A stretch of 64,000 nucleotides of DNA, from the NCBI RefSeq assembly GCF_025398035.1, contig NZ_CP104558.1, positions 3,544,001-3,608,000 on the forward strand, written 5' to 3'. A model generated the notes under the pieces. That model saw only the letters and a program-made list of their open reading frames with translations, ran no database searches and was not told the DNA's origin. This document shows positions 53,308-60,446 of this stretch, one piece after another. Made by a program: the position numbers and the translations under genes. This stretch comes from Rossellomorea vietnamensis. GTDB taxonomy: Bacteria; Bacillota; Bacilli; Bacillales; Bacillaceae_B. How positions within the stretch are numbered: the first letter of the stretch is position 1; the number at the start of each line of letters is the position of its first letter.

Positions 53308-54687
53308 ATGAAGAAATCAATGAAGAAGATCCTTCCGTTGGCGGTCGTATCCTCATTAGCTCTTGGAAGCGTCATAGGAATGAACCAGGATAACACAGAA
53401 GCGAAAGCGAAGGAATCGAAAAATGGGAAAGCCAAGAACGTCATCTTTATGATCGGTGATGGAATGGGTGTACCGTACACAACAGCCCTTCGTTATATGA
53501 ATGACAATCCTGATACGATGGAAATGGAGAAGACGGCATTTGACCCTTACCTTGTCGGACTACAAACGACGTACCCGGAAGATGAAAAAGAGAACGTAAC
53601 AGACTCAGCGGCTGCTGCAACGGCAATGAGCGGCGGAGTGAAAACATATAATAACGCGATTGCAGTAGATAATGATAAATCAGATGTAAAAACGGTTCTG
53701 GAGCAGGCGAAGGAAAATAACATGTCTACAGGAATCGTCTCTACGTCAGAAATCACCCATGCTACACCGGCATCTTACGGAGCTCATGAAGAGTCACGCA
53801 AGAGTGAAGATGCGATTGCCAATGATTATTATGATGAAATGATCAACGGGAAGCATAAGATCGATGTCATGCTTGGTGGAGGAACAGATTTCTTCGAGCG
53901 TGATGATCGCAATATTGCAGAACAGTTCAAAAAAGACGGATACAGCTATGTAAAATCAGCTGATGAGCTTAAAAAAGATAAGAATGATCAAATTCTTGGT
54001 CTGTTCGCTGAATCCGGAATGGACAAGATGATCGACCGTGATGAGAAGCAGCCAAGCTTAGCGGATATGACGACGGCTGCCCTTGACCGTTTAAAAGGAG
54101 ATAAAGATGGTTTCTTCTTGATGGTGGAAGGAAGTCAAATCGACTGGGCCGGTCATGATAATGATGTAGTCGGTGCCATGAGTGAAATGAGAGACTTTGA
54201 ACAAGCGTTTGAAAAAGTAAGAGATTTTGCGAAAGAAAATGGAGAAACTCTTGTCATCGTAACAGCAGACCATTCAACGGGTGGAATCTCAATTGGCTCT
54301 GACGGTGAGTACAACTGGGATCCGGCTCCAATCCAGGCGGCAAAGCATACACCTGACTATATGGCAGAGCAGATTGTAAACGGTGCATCGGTTGAAGAAA
54401 CGTTAGCCGACAATATCGACCTTGAATTGACTGAGGAAGAAATTGATTCTGTGAAAACCGCAGCTGAAAAAGGCGATCAGACGGAAATCGATAATGCAAT
54501 CGAGAAGATTTTTGATAAACGTTCAGGTACCGGCTGGACAACGGACGGACATACTGGTGATGACGTACCTGTGTACGCATACGGTCCTCAAAAAGAGAAA
54601 TTTGCCGGCCTGATTGATAATACGGATCAAGCAAACATGATCTTTGAATTGTTGAAGAATAAAGGCAAAATCAAAGACAAGAAATAA
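53308..54687 (+). CDS. phoA: secreted alkaline phosphatase
   Basis: This 459-residue protein has a signal peptide (about 1-33) and an alkaline phosphatase fold. The nucleophile Ser lies in VTDSAAAATAMSGG (about residue 92). Metal ligands are visible in MIGDGMG, HATPASYGAH, DWAGHDND, TADHSTGG and GHTGDDVPVYAYGP. It releases phosphate from organic esters outside the cell. AGGAGG precedes the ATG. A possible PhoP box suggests phosphate-starvation control. Its terminator is split by an IS3-type element. Confidence 0.93.
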   Translation: MKKSMKKILPLAVVSSLALGSVIGMNQDNTEAKAKESKNGKAKNVIFMIGDGMGVPYTTALRYMNDNPDTMEMEKTAFDPYLVGLQTTYPEDEKENVTDSAAAATAMSGGVKTYNNAIAVDNDKSDVKTVLEQAKENNMSTGIVSTSEITHATPASYGAHEESRKSEDAIANDYYDEMINGKHKIDVMLGGGTDFFERDDRNIAEQFKKDGYSYVKSADELKKDKNDQILGLFAESGMDKMIDRDEKQPSLADMTTAALDRLKGDKDGFFLMVEGSQIDWAGHDNDVVGAMSEMRDFEQAFEKVRDFAKENGETLVIVTADHSTGGISIGSDGEYNWDPAPIQAAKHTPDYMAEQIVNGASVEETLADNIDLELTEEEIDSVKTAAEKGDQTEIDNAIEKIFDKRSGTGWTTDGHTGDDVPVYAYGPQKEKFAGLIDNTDQANMIFELLKNKGKIKDKK

Positions 54688-54695
54688 ACTCACTG

Positions 54696-54726
54696 AAAAA
54701 GACCATGTCGGGGGTACGCCCTGACG
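54696..54726. terminator. former phoA/sspH terminator, left part, split by an insertion sequence
   Basis: AAAAAGACCATGTC and GGGTACGCCCTGACG remain on the left, while GACGTGGTCTTTTTTT lies at 56201-56216 on the right of the element. Removing the element and one GACG restores a single hairpin, GACCATGTC with GACGTGGTC plus A and T tracts on both sides, that would have served both phoA and the convergent sspH gene. Confidence 0.82.
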
Positions 54727-54754
54727 GTGGCTAACCCCAAAAGTTAGAGTTTTG

Positions 54755-55567
54755 TTATGCAGCTGATTGGATGGACTGAGTTCGGTATTCGACTGGACTA
54801 AGTCCATCCAATTTTTCTTTTGAACGTTCATGATTGTACCAGTGGATATATTCTTCAATCCGGCTTCTCAAATCCTCAAAGGTAACTAATTTTTCTCCAT
54901 AATACATTTCCTGCTTCAAAACACCAAAAAAGTTTTCCATTACAGCGTTGTCTGCGCATGTAGCTTTCCGTGACATGCTTTGGAATACATTATTCTTCTT
55001 TAATGTCTTCACCCATTGATTGTGCTGGTAATGCCAGCCTTGATCAGAATGGATGGTGGTTCGATAGATTGCGTGATCTCTTATTATTTCTATCGTTTCA
55101 TGTAAAGGTTCCGTGACTAGATCTAACGTGGGACGTTTCCTGATTCCGTACGCGATGATTTCTCCGTTATAGAGGTCAAGAATGGGATTTAAATATAACT
55201 TCTCTTCGTTTAGACATTTAAATTCTGTAATGTCAGTTACTAATTTTTGTAGAGGGACATGCGTGTTAAACCGGCGTGATAATCGGTTCTTTGCCACCTT
55301 TCCAACGTTCCCCTTATACGAATTGTATTTACGGGATTTCCGCATGAATTTTACACATTTCAATCCGATGTCTCGCATAATACGATATACTTTTTTATGA
55401 TTGATATGATGACCTAATTTCTTTAATTCCTTCGTAATCCGTTTATACCCATAACGTTCATGAAATTTTTTAAATAGGGAAGTAATGAGTTCTTTTAATT
55501 CTGCATTTGAATCCTCTTTGTCAAAACCCTTCACATGATAGTGGTAGGTTGCTTCGGGAATCCCCAC
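54755..55567 (-). CDS. IS3-family transposase OrfB (DDE catalytic part)
   Basis: This 270-residue integrase-like part of the transposase has the catalytic triad in TDITEF, HSDQGWHY and NAVMENFFGVLKQE, plus the final WYNHERSKEKLDGLSPVEY segment typical of the IS150 group. It is probably made only as a fusion with OrfA, because its frame is open back to the AAAAAAG slip site at 55675 and has no ribosome site of its own. Confidence 0.93.
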   Translation of the reverse strand: MGIPEATYHYHVKGFDKEDSNAELKELITSLFKKFHERYGYKRITKELKKLGHHINHKKVYRIMRDIGLKCVKFMRKSRKYNSYKGNVGKVAKNRLSRRFNTHVPLQKLVTDITEFKCLNEEKLYLNPILDLYNGEIIAYGIRKRPTLDLVTEPLHETIEIIRDHAIYRTTIHSDQGWHYQHNQWVKTLKKNNVFQSMSRKATCADNAVMENFFGVLKQEMYYGEKLVTFEDLRSRIEEYIHWYNHERSKEKLDGLSPVEYRTQSIQSAA

Positions 55568-55584
55568 TACTTGAAAAATATCTT

Positions 55585-56148
55585 TTAATCGGAATCCTTC
55601 TTCTTTAAGTTCGAATGCGAGCTTGGCTTGTGCTTTTCGCGGAAGGCATTCGGATTCTCCCGAAAAGCTCTCAACTTTTTTAGGTACGCATTTTCCAATC
55701 GCAGTAATTCATTCTCGCGTTCTAATTCCTCTTCGCGTGTTACCTTTTTCTCTTCCTTCTTCTCCGATTTATTAGGTTTCTTAGACATAGAAGGTCTCCC
55801 CTTTAATTTAGGTTTCAGGCCATCTACTCCTTGTTCATTAAATATTTTCGTCCAAGAATGAATTAATGAAGGATTGTTCAGCTTAAATTGTTCCGCAGTT
55901 TCCTGATAAGAAGCGCCTGTCTCTAACATAAATAGTATCGTATCTAATTTAAATTGAACAGAGTACGCTTTGTTTATTTCTCTTCGCTTTATACCTTCTA
56001 TTCCTTGTGTTTTATAAGCTCTTACCCAATCTAGTAGTGGTGTCTTAGAAGGTAGGTTATATTTTTTCGCCAATGATTTATATCCAAGATGGCCATCCAG
56101 ATACTCGGTGACAAGTTTTAGTTTAAATTCTTCACTATATTTAGCCAT
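55585..56148 (-). CDS. IS3-family transposase OrfA (HTH part)
   Basis: This 187-residue protein has two helix-turn-helix regions (GHLGYKSLAKKYNLPSKTPLL, in part, and SYQETAEQFKLNNPSLIHSW) and a coiled coil rich in Lys/Glu (KKEEKKVTREEELERENELLRLE, in part). It binds the element ends. Ribosomes are expected to slip -1 near its end to make the OrfAB transposase. Confidence 0.92.
   Translation of the reverse strand: MAKYSEEFKLKLVTEYLDGHLGYKSLAKKYNLPSKTPLLDWVRAYKTQGIEGIKRREINKAYSVQFKLDTILFMLETGASYQETAEQFKLNNPSLIHSWTKIFNEQGVDGLKPKLKGRPSMSKKPNKSEKKEEKKVTREEELERENELLRLENAYLKKLRAFRENPNAFREKHKPSSHSNLKKKDSD
55675..55681 (-). promoter_or_regulatory. programmed -1 frameshift site of the IS3-type element
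   Basis: Read on the minus strand, the orfA frame passes A AAA AAG, the classical A6G slip heptamer. A -1 shift here continues without a stop into the OrfB frame (KVESFSGESECLPRKAQAKL and onward). Confidence 0.8.
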
Positions 56149-56217
56149 AAAAACACCCCCAAAAGTTAGTTTTCTACTCTAACTTTTGGGGGTCGATACC
56201 GACGTGGTCTTTTTTTA

Positions 56218-56397
56218 TTATACTTCTTCTAAATCAGAAATACTGACTTCGGAACGTTCTTCCGATGGTCCACGAAGGTGCACTACGGCTGTTTTTCCGT
56301 CTTCTTTGACAGAGTCGATCCAGACGGACGCATCCCGGTACTTGACTTCGATGTCGGCTGAAGAAGATAAGATTTGTTTGACTCGATTTTGATCCAT
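56218..56397 (-). CDS. sspH: H-type small acid-soluble spore protein
   Basis: This 59-residue protein matches the SspH family in length and pattern (MDQNRVKQILSSS, DASVWIDSVKEDGKTAVVHL, ISDLEEV). H-type SASPs are made in the forespore and bind or protect spore DNA. AGGAGG is spaced seven bases from the ATG at 56397, not the earlier ATG at 56403. A CACACTA on the minus strand upstream resembles a sigma-G -10 box. It is convergent with phoA. Confidence 0.88.
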   Translation of the reverse strand: MDQNRVKQILSSSADIEVKYRDASVWIDSVKEDGKTAVVHLRGPSEERSEVSISDLEEV

Positions 56398-56458
56398 ATT
56401 CATTCCTCCTAATGTTTTTCACTGATTAGTGTGTCCCAAATTCTGATGAACCATGACC

Positions 56459-56486
56459 GCATAATTCCTCAGGGGAATTGATACTC
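56459..56486 (+). promoter_or_regulatory. sigma-G-like promoter of the 56508 gene
   Basis: GCATA (56459-56463) and GATACTC (56480-56486) are separated by 16 bp, close to the sigma-G pattern GHATR-N17/18-CATWMTA. Confidence 0.4.
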
Positions 56487-56507
56487 TATAAGTGAAAGGA
56501 TGATGAG

Positions 56508-56660
56508 ATGAAAAAGCAGGATGAGAAAATGTCGGCAACAGAAGCCAATATGGAATTAAATGAACGATTCAATGGTGGCGCTGAAAGGGAAGCCGACCAG
56601 AGTCACATACATGTCGAATCCAATATGATGCCAGTGAATATCGCAAAGGAAGAAGAGTGA
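56508..56660 (+). CDS. 50-residue hypothetical protein, possibly forespore-expressed
   Basis: This small hydrophilic protein starts MKKQDEKMSATEANMELNER and ends MPVNIAKEEE. It has no cysteine or tryptophan and no obvious domain. AAAGGATGATG precedes the ATG and a sigma-G-like promoter lies upstream. Its 3' side is a hairpin that became duplicated around the IS1182-type element, so it was once convergent with the SASP-like gene at 58266. Confidence 0.6.
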   Translation: MKKQDEKMSATEANMELNERFNGGAEREADQSHIHVESNMMPVNIAKEEE

Positions 56661-56678
56661 CTCCTTTCCAAATCAAAA

Positions 56679-56708
56679 AAACCTGCCTGAAGGGAATCAG
56701 GCAGGTTT
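56679..56708. repeat. 30-bp target duplication of the IS1182-type element, left copy (terminator hairpin)
   Basis: AAACCTGCCTGA at the start and TCAGGCAGGTTT at the end form a 12-bp stem with loop AGGGAA. The same 30 bp recur at 58232-58261. This left copy keeps its T tract only on the minus strand, so it can still stop transcription leaving the transposase gene. Confidence 0.95.
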
Positions 56709-58231
56709 CAGACTGTAGACAAACCCCACCTTCACTTTAACCGAAGGTGGGGTTTTCTGATATTTTAAAAGATTTTTCTCCTGTTTCTAGGCTGGACATG
56801 GCCCTCGCCATGTCCAGTTTGCCAACTTCTTAAGATTCATGGCAGCGAATGTAAGCATCGCCTGCATTGAAACTTTTTTAAGACCTCTTAAGGTCGTCCA
56901 ACGCATGCCATGCTTTTCTTTTGCGTCCGCAAAGACCCGTTCGATCGTTTCTTTGCGTTTCGCATATAGAGTTTTATTAAGTTCTGTATGTCTCAAATGT
57001 TCTACTTCATCTATGTAATCCTGCCACACATGTCGATGAATCATCTTGGTGTGATTCTTACTTTGTGTACAACGTTCTAACAGAGGACAGTCTTTACATT
57101 CCAAAGGATTTGAAGCGTATTGTTTGTACCCGTCTCTTGTGGTAGTACGGTAAGGTAAAATTTGTCCTTCGGGACAAAGATAGGAGTCAAAATATTCATC
57201 GTAAACGTATTCGTATTTCCTAAGATATCCGTCTTTCGTTCTCGGCCGTGTATAAGGCATAACGGGTCTGATTTCTTGGTCCATGAGGAATTTAGCGATG
57301 TGGGGTGTTTTATATCCTGCATCAACAGCGACAGAACTGGGCTTACCGACTTTATCCGTGACTTGAGTGACGAGCTTGTCCAACATCCGACTATCGTGAA
57401 CATTTCCTCCCGTGACAAGAGATCCTAAGATAAAACCCCGGGAGTCGCTTGCCGTATGAAAAGAATACGCAAACAGCTTTTCGCGCTCATCTTTTACGTA
57501 ATACCCACTTTCAGGGTCTGTCGTGCTGACCTTTATTTCTTTTGACTCTTCTTTATTCTGTGGGGGGAAGGGCTTTTTTCCGTGTTCCTCTCGGTCAATG
57601 TTGATCTCTTTATCCAGCTGATCCTGATACGTTCTAGTTTCGACTCGGGCTATTTTCTTTTCGAATTTCTTCTTATTCGCATTCGCTTTTACATGAGTAG
57701 AATCTATAAACGCAACGGATGGATCCACCAATCCTTTGGTCATCGCTTCTTTCAAAATGCGGTAGAAAATTTGTTCAAAGAGATCCGTATCGTGGAAGCG
57801 CCTAACGTAGTTTTTACCGAAGGTTGAAAAGTGAGGGATTTTCTCTTTGAACGAATACCCAATAAACCATCGATAAGCAACGTTGGTTTCGATTTCTTTG
57901 ATGGTTTGACGCATGGAGCGTATGCCAAAGAGGTATTGGGTAAAGACCATTTTAATGAGAACAACGGGATCAATACCAGGCCGCCCATTGTCTAAACAAT
58001 ATTTATCTTCTACTAAGTCATAAATAAATTCAAAATCAATCGCTTGTTCAACTTTCCTAACTAGATGATCCTCAGGAACAAGTTCATCTAGCGCAACCAT
58101 TTCAATTTGATTTCTTCCTTCTTTAGTGTGTTTTGATAACATTTTTATCCCCCACAAAAGCTTTATTCCTTTCTATTATACAAAAAAAGCTTGTAGACTT
58201 GGTCTAATTCTTAGACTTTGTCTACAAGCTG
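56709..58231 (-). mobile_element. IS1182-family insertion sequence
   Basis: A 1523-bp element with terminal repeats CAGACTGTAGACAAA (left) and CAGCTTGTAGACAAA (right, inward), differing at two positions. It carries one intact 451-residue transposase. It is flanked by the 30-bp duplicated hairpin at 56679-56708 and 58232-58261. Inside the left end is another hairpin (about 56720-56756, CCCCACCTTC with GAAGGTGGGG), which may block transcription entering the element. Confidence 0.92.
56787..58142 (-). CDS. IS1182-family transposase
   Basis: This 451-residue DDE transposase has an N-terminal helical region (PEDHLVRKVEQAIDFEFIYD), DSTHVKANANKKK, a DAGYKTPHIAKFL segment, the CKDCPLLERCTQ cysteine cluster, and ERVFADAKEKHGMRWTTLRG near the C-terminus. 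All typical IS1182 family. The ATG at 58142 is spaced from GGGGGA; the frame also opens at 58157. Confidence 0.93.
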   Translation of the reverse strand: MLSKHTKEGRNQIEMVALDELVPEDHLVRKVEQAIDFEFIYDLVEDKYCLDNGRPGIDPVVLIKMVFTQYLFGIRSMRQTIKEIETNVAYRWFIGYSFKEKIPHFSTFGKNYVRRFHDTDLFEQIFYRILKEAMTKGLVDPSVAFIDSTHVKANANKKKFEKKIARVETRTYQDQLDKEINIDREEHGKKPFPPQNKEESKEIKVSTTDPESGYYVKDEREKLFAYSFHTASDSRGFILGSLVTGGNVHDSRMLDKLVTQVTDKVGKPSSVAVDAGYKTPHIAKFLMDQEIRPVMPYTRPRTKDGYLRKYEYVYDEYFDSYLCPEGQILPYRTTTRDGYKQYASNPLECKDCPLLERCTQSKNHTKMIHRHVWQDYIDEVEHLRHTELNKTLYAKRKETIERVFADAKEKHGMRWTTLRGLKKVSMQAMLTFAAMNLKKLANWTWRGPCPA

Positions 58232-58261
58232 AAACCTGCCTGAAGGGAATCAGGCAGGTTT
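58232..58261. repeat. 30-bp target duplication of the IS1182-type element, right copy
   Basis: An exact copy of 56679-56708. On the plus strand it runs into six T, so it can stop outward plus-strand transcription from the element. On the minus strand it directly follows the 58266 gene but ends in only three T. Confidence 0.95.
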
Positions 58262-58265
58262 TTTA

Positions 58266-58400
58266 CTATTTTGTTTTATTTTTCTGGTCTTTATTATGCT
58301 TATTTCCCTTGCTGTTGTCCCCGCTTGTGATTTCGCTTGCAAATTCTGTTGTGCCCCGTCTAGGTGAATTTTGGTTCTCGCTGCCCCGATTGTTTTTCAT
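58266..58400 (-). CDS. small acid-soluble spore protein-like peptide with a GPR-type site
   Basis: This 44-residue protein (MKNNRGSENQNSPRRG, then TTEFASEITSGDNSKGNK) contains EFASE, the sequence cut by the germination protease in gamma-type SASPs. The rest is polar and Lys/Asn-rich. It is much shorter than SspE, so it may be a minor SASP. ATG at 58400 is 12 bases from GGAGGG; a TTG at 58406 is spaced better and would add two residues. A sigma-G-like promoter lies at 58438-58468. Confidence 0.72.
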   Translation of the reverse strand: MKNNRGSENQNSPRRGTTEFASEITSGDNSKGNKHNKDQKNKTK

Positions 58401-58437
58401 TGTCAAAGGAATCCCTCCATATTAGTAAAATCGATAT

Positions 58438-58468
58438 TAGTTTTTGATAAGGAGAAGGGGACTATTCA
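58438..58468 (-). promoter_or_regulatory. sigma-G-like promoter of the SASP-like gene
   Basis: On the minus strand TGAATA is followed after 18 bases by AAAACTA, close to the sigma-G consensus. Confidence 0.45.
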
Positions 58469-58579
58469 ATTCGGGGAGAATATATGTCTTTATTCCTGAA
58501 TTTAACAATCAGGATGAATTTTTATCAGTACTGAACGATAATGAAGAAAAGAACTCTTTCTATTGGGAGGGCTATGCTG

Positions 58580-59956
58580 ATGCAAGAAAGAATGAAAGAA
58601 ATGCGGGAAGGAAAACCAGGCAGGTGGTTCAAAGATGAGGAAGCAGCGAATACGGAAGGGTTTCCGGTCTTGTTTGTCCATGGCATCAATACTTCATCAG
58701 ACACGTGGCTTTTGAATAATGATATGCTCCCCATCATCCGTGGAGCAGGTTATCAATCGGTGTTCATCGATTTGCACCGGGACGAAGACATGTGGACGAA
58801 TGGAGGGATTTTAGCAGAGAAGATAGGTGAAATGTACGATTCTTTAAAGGAAAAGCTCGTGATTGTCGGTCACAGCAAGGGAGGGATCGATGCCCAAACG
58901 GCACTGTTGCATTACGGTGCTTCCCCTTATGTAGAACGGGTCATTACACTATCAACTCCCCATCATGGATCAGAGCTCGCCGATCTTGCTTTTAGTAAAT
59001 GGGCAGGATGGCTGACCGATGCGTTGAAAAGCAAGACTCCTGCCGTCTTTTCATTGCAAACGGGCTATATGAAAGGTTTCAGGTCGGAAATGGACCGGCA
59101 TGATCTTGCCAGAAGCATCCCTTTTTATACGTTTGGCGGTACAGGTTGGGGCGGGGCGCAATCTGAATTGTTTTGGGGAGGGCTTTATTTAAGCCGGTTT
59201 GGGCAGAGCGATGGTGCTGTCCTGGTGAAGAGCTCCCGGCTCCCTTATGGCAAAGAAGTGGCGGTACGGGACTGGACTCATTCGACCATAAAAGAAGGAA
59301 GGTCTATTTTTCCCTATATGAAGGAAATTCTCTCGGATGAGGTGAAAGATGTCGTTCATGCTGAAGCGAACGAACATGTTAAGGAAGAGGAAACCTCGGT
59401 GCTTCACAGAGGAGGGACAGTGGATGGTGTGGCAGTGGAACATTTCTCTGTGGAAGAAAGGGTTGAGAGGCTCACGATCGACTGGGTCAGCGATCAACGG
59501 GATACGATGTATGAACTGGTGGGGCCGGACGGTCAAGTATACAGGCAGTGGAGTGTGGCTGAAGATGCGACAGGGTATTTCCCCGGTGCTTTTCATCACA
59601 GCTTCCTGCTTACTGCTCCCATTCCTGGAAGGTGGGAAGTAAGGGCTCACGCGTCTCAAGAACACTATATGCTGAGCATTCTCTTTCATAAGAAATCAGC
59701 AGTGACTTCCTTGACTGCAAGTGATCAAACCTTGTTGAAAAAAATGTATACGATCCACCATATCCCAATGAAGAGCGGGAAAAAACCCTCCACACTCATT
59801 ACTTCTGAAGATCTGTCGTCCCTGCCACTCGCGGACTTTGAGGAAGGAATCCACAACATCACCCTTGACCTGGAAGGGAAAACGGAGCAGGGAAACGAAT
59901 TTCAACGAACAGTGATTCAAACGGTGTATGTAGATGGAAAGGGAAATATTTATTAA
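58580..59956 (+). CDS. alpha/beta hydrolase, lipase-like (PGAP1-type)
   Basis: This 458-residue protein has an alpha/beta-hydrolase domain in its first half (VLFVHGINTSSDTW near residue 30; the nucleophile elbow GHSKGG; LSTPHHGSELADLAFS) and a C-terminal beta-rich region of about 200 residues that I cannot assign. The GHSKGG motif and HGIN suggest a lipase or PGAP1-like hydrolase. GGGAGGG is best spaced for the ATG at 58580. No signal peptide is obvious. A palindromic repeat follows the stop. Confidence 0.8.
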   Translation: MQERMKEMREGKPGRWFKDEEAANTEGFPVLFVHGINTSSDTWLLNNDMLPIIRGAGYQSVFIDLHRDEDMWTNGGILAEKIGEMYDSLKEKLVIVGHSKGGIDAQTALLHYGASPYVERVITLSTPHHGSELADLAFSKWAGWLTDALKSKTPAVFSLQTGYMKGFRSEMDRHDLARSIPFYTFGGTGWGGAQSELFWGGLYLSRFGQSDGAVLVKSSRLPYGKEVAVRDWTHSTIKEGRSIFPYMKEILSDEVKDVVHAEANEHVKEEETSVLHRGGTVDGVAVEHFSVEERVERLTIDWVSDQRDTMYELVGPDGQVYRQWSVAEDATGYFPGAFHHSFLLTAPIPGRWEVRAHASQEHYMLSILFHKKSAVTSLTASDQTLLKKMYTIHHIPMKSGKKPSTLITSEDLSSLPLADFEEGIHNITLDLEGKTEQGNEFQRTVIQTVYVDGKGNIY

Positions 59957-59965
59957 GTGAAAAAC

Positions 59966-60003
59966 AAAGGTCCGTCCCTCTGAATAACGAGGGACGGACC
60001 TTT
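59966..60003. repeat. GGACGGACC palindrome, copy 3
   Basis: AAAGGTCCGTCCCTC (59966-59980) and its exact complement (59989-60003) flank eight bases, between convergent genes. The core is the same as at 36576 and 41341. Confidence 0.9.
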
Positions 60004-60007
60004 ATCA

Positions 60008-60322
60008 TTATAAGGTGTTCAGGAATTCTGTCACTTGTTCTGGTGATTTGGCGTTGGCGCTGTGCAGGTGCGCGATTTTTTCGCCGTTTTTGTAGACGAG
60101 CAGGCTTGGGATGCCCATGACGTCATATTTCTCTGCGATTTCCGGGAATTCGTCCTTATTGATGTCATACCATTTATATTGATTGAATTCTTCCATGATT
60201 TCATCAATGAACATATCCATTCTACGGCAGTCAGGGCACCAGTCTGCATGGAATTTTACGATGACAGGCTCTGTTGAAGTAATAAGATCGTCAAAGGTTT
60301 CTTTATTTTTGATTGATTGCAT
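60008..60322 (-). CDS. ydbP: thioredoxin-like protein, YdbP-type
   Basis: This 104-residue thioredoxin-fold protein has WCPDC as the active site (VIVKFHADWCPDCRRMD) and the cis-Pro segment VMGIPSLLVYKNGEK. The CPDC pair differs from the classical CGPC, so redox potential may differ. It is soluble and cytoplasmic. GGAGG lies upstream of the ATG. Confidence 0.88.
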   Translation of the reverse strand: MQSIKNKETFDDLITSTEPVIVKFHADWCPDCRRMDMFIDEIMEEFNQYKWYDINKDEFPEIAEKYDVMGIPSLLVYKNGEKIAHLHSANAKSPEQVTEFLNTL

Positions 60323-60446
60323 GATGATAACCTCCCTTTCCCACTTATTTTATACAAAACAGAGTCTGATTGTAAAACGAATCATTTTTCGTCTCATCTT
60401 GTACATGATAATATGAGAATACATTTTGAAAGAAAAAGGTGACATT

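Larger units (their letters stand above)
54727..56200 (-). mobile_element. IS3-family (IS150-like) insertion sequence
   Basis: About 1474 bp with imperfect terminal repeats (GTGGCTAACCCCAAAAGTTAG on the left, GGTATCGACCCCCAAAAGTT on the right, inward direction). It is flanked by a GACG target duplication (54723-54726 and 56201-56204). It carries orfA and orfB overlapping by programmed frameshift, and both frames are intact with a complete DDE triad, so it may be active. Extent is set by the target duplication, not by a database match. Confidence 0.88.

Noticed and set aside
58444-58638. 64-residue plus-strand frame before the hydrolase
   Set aside because: No ribosome site, overlaps the hydrolase start and the sigma-G-like promoter of the SASP-like gene.
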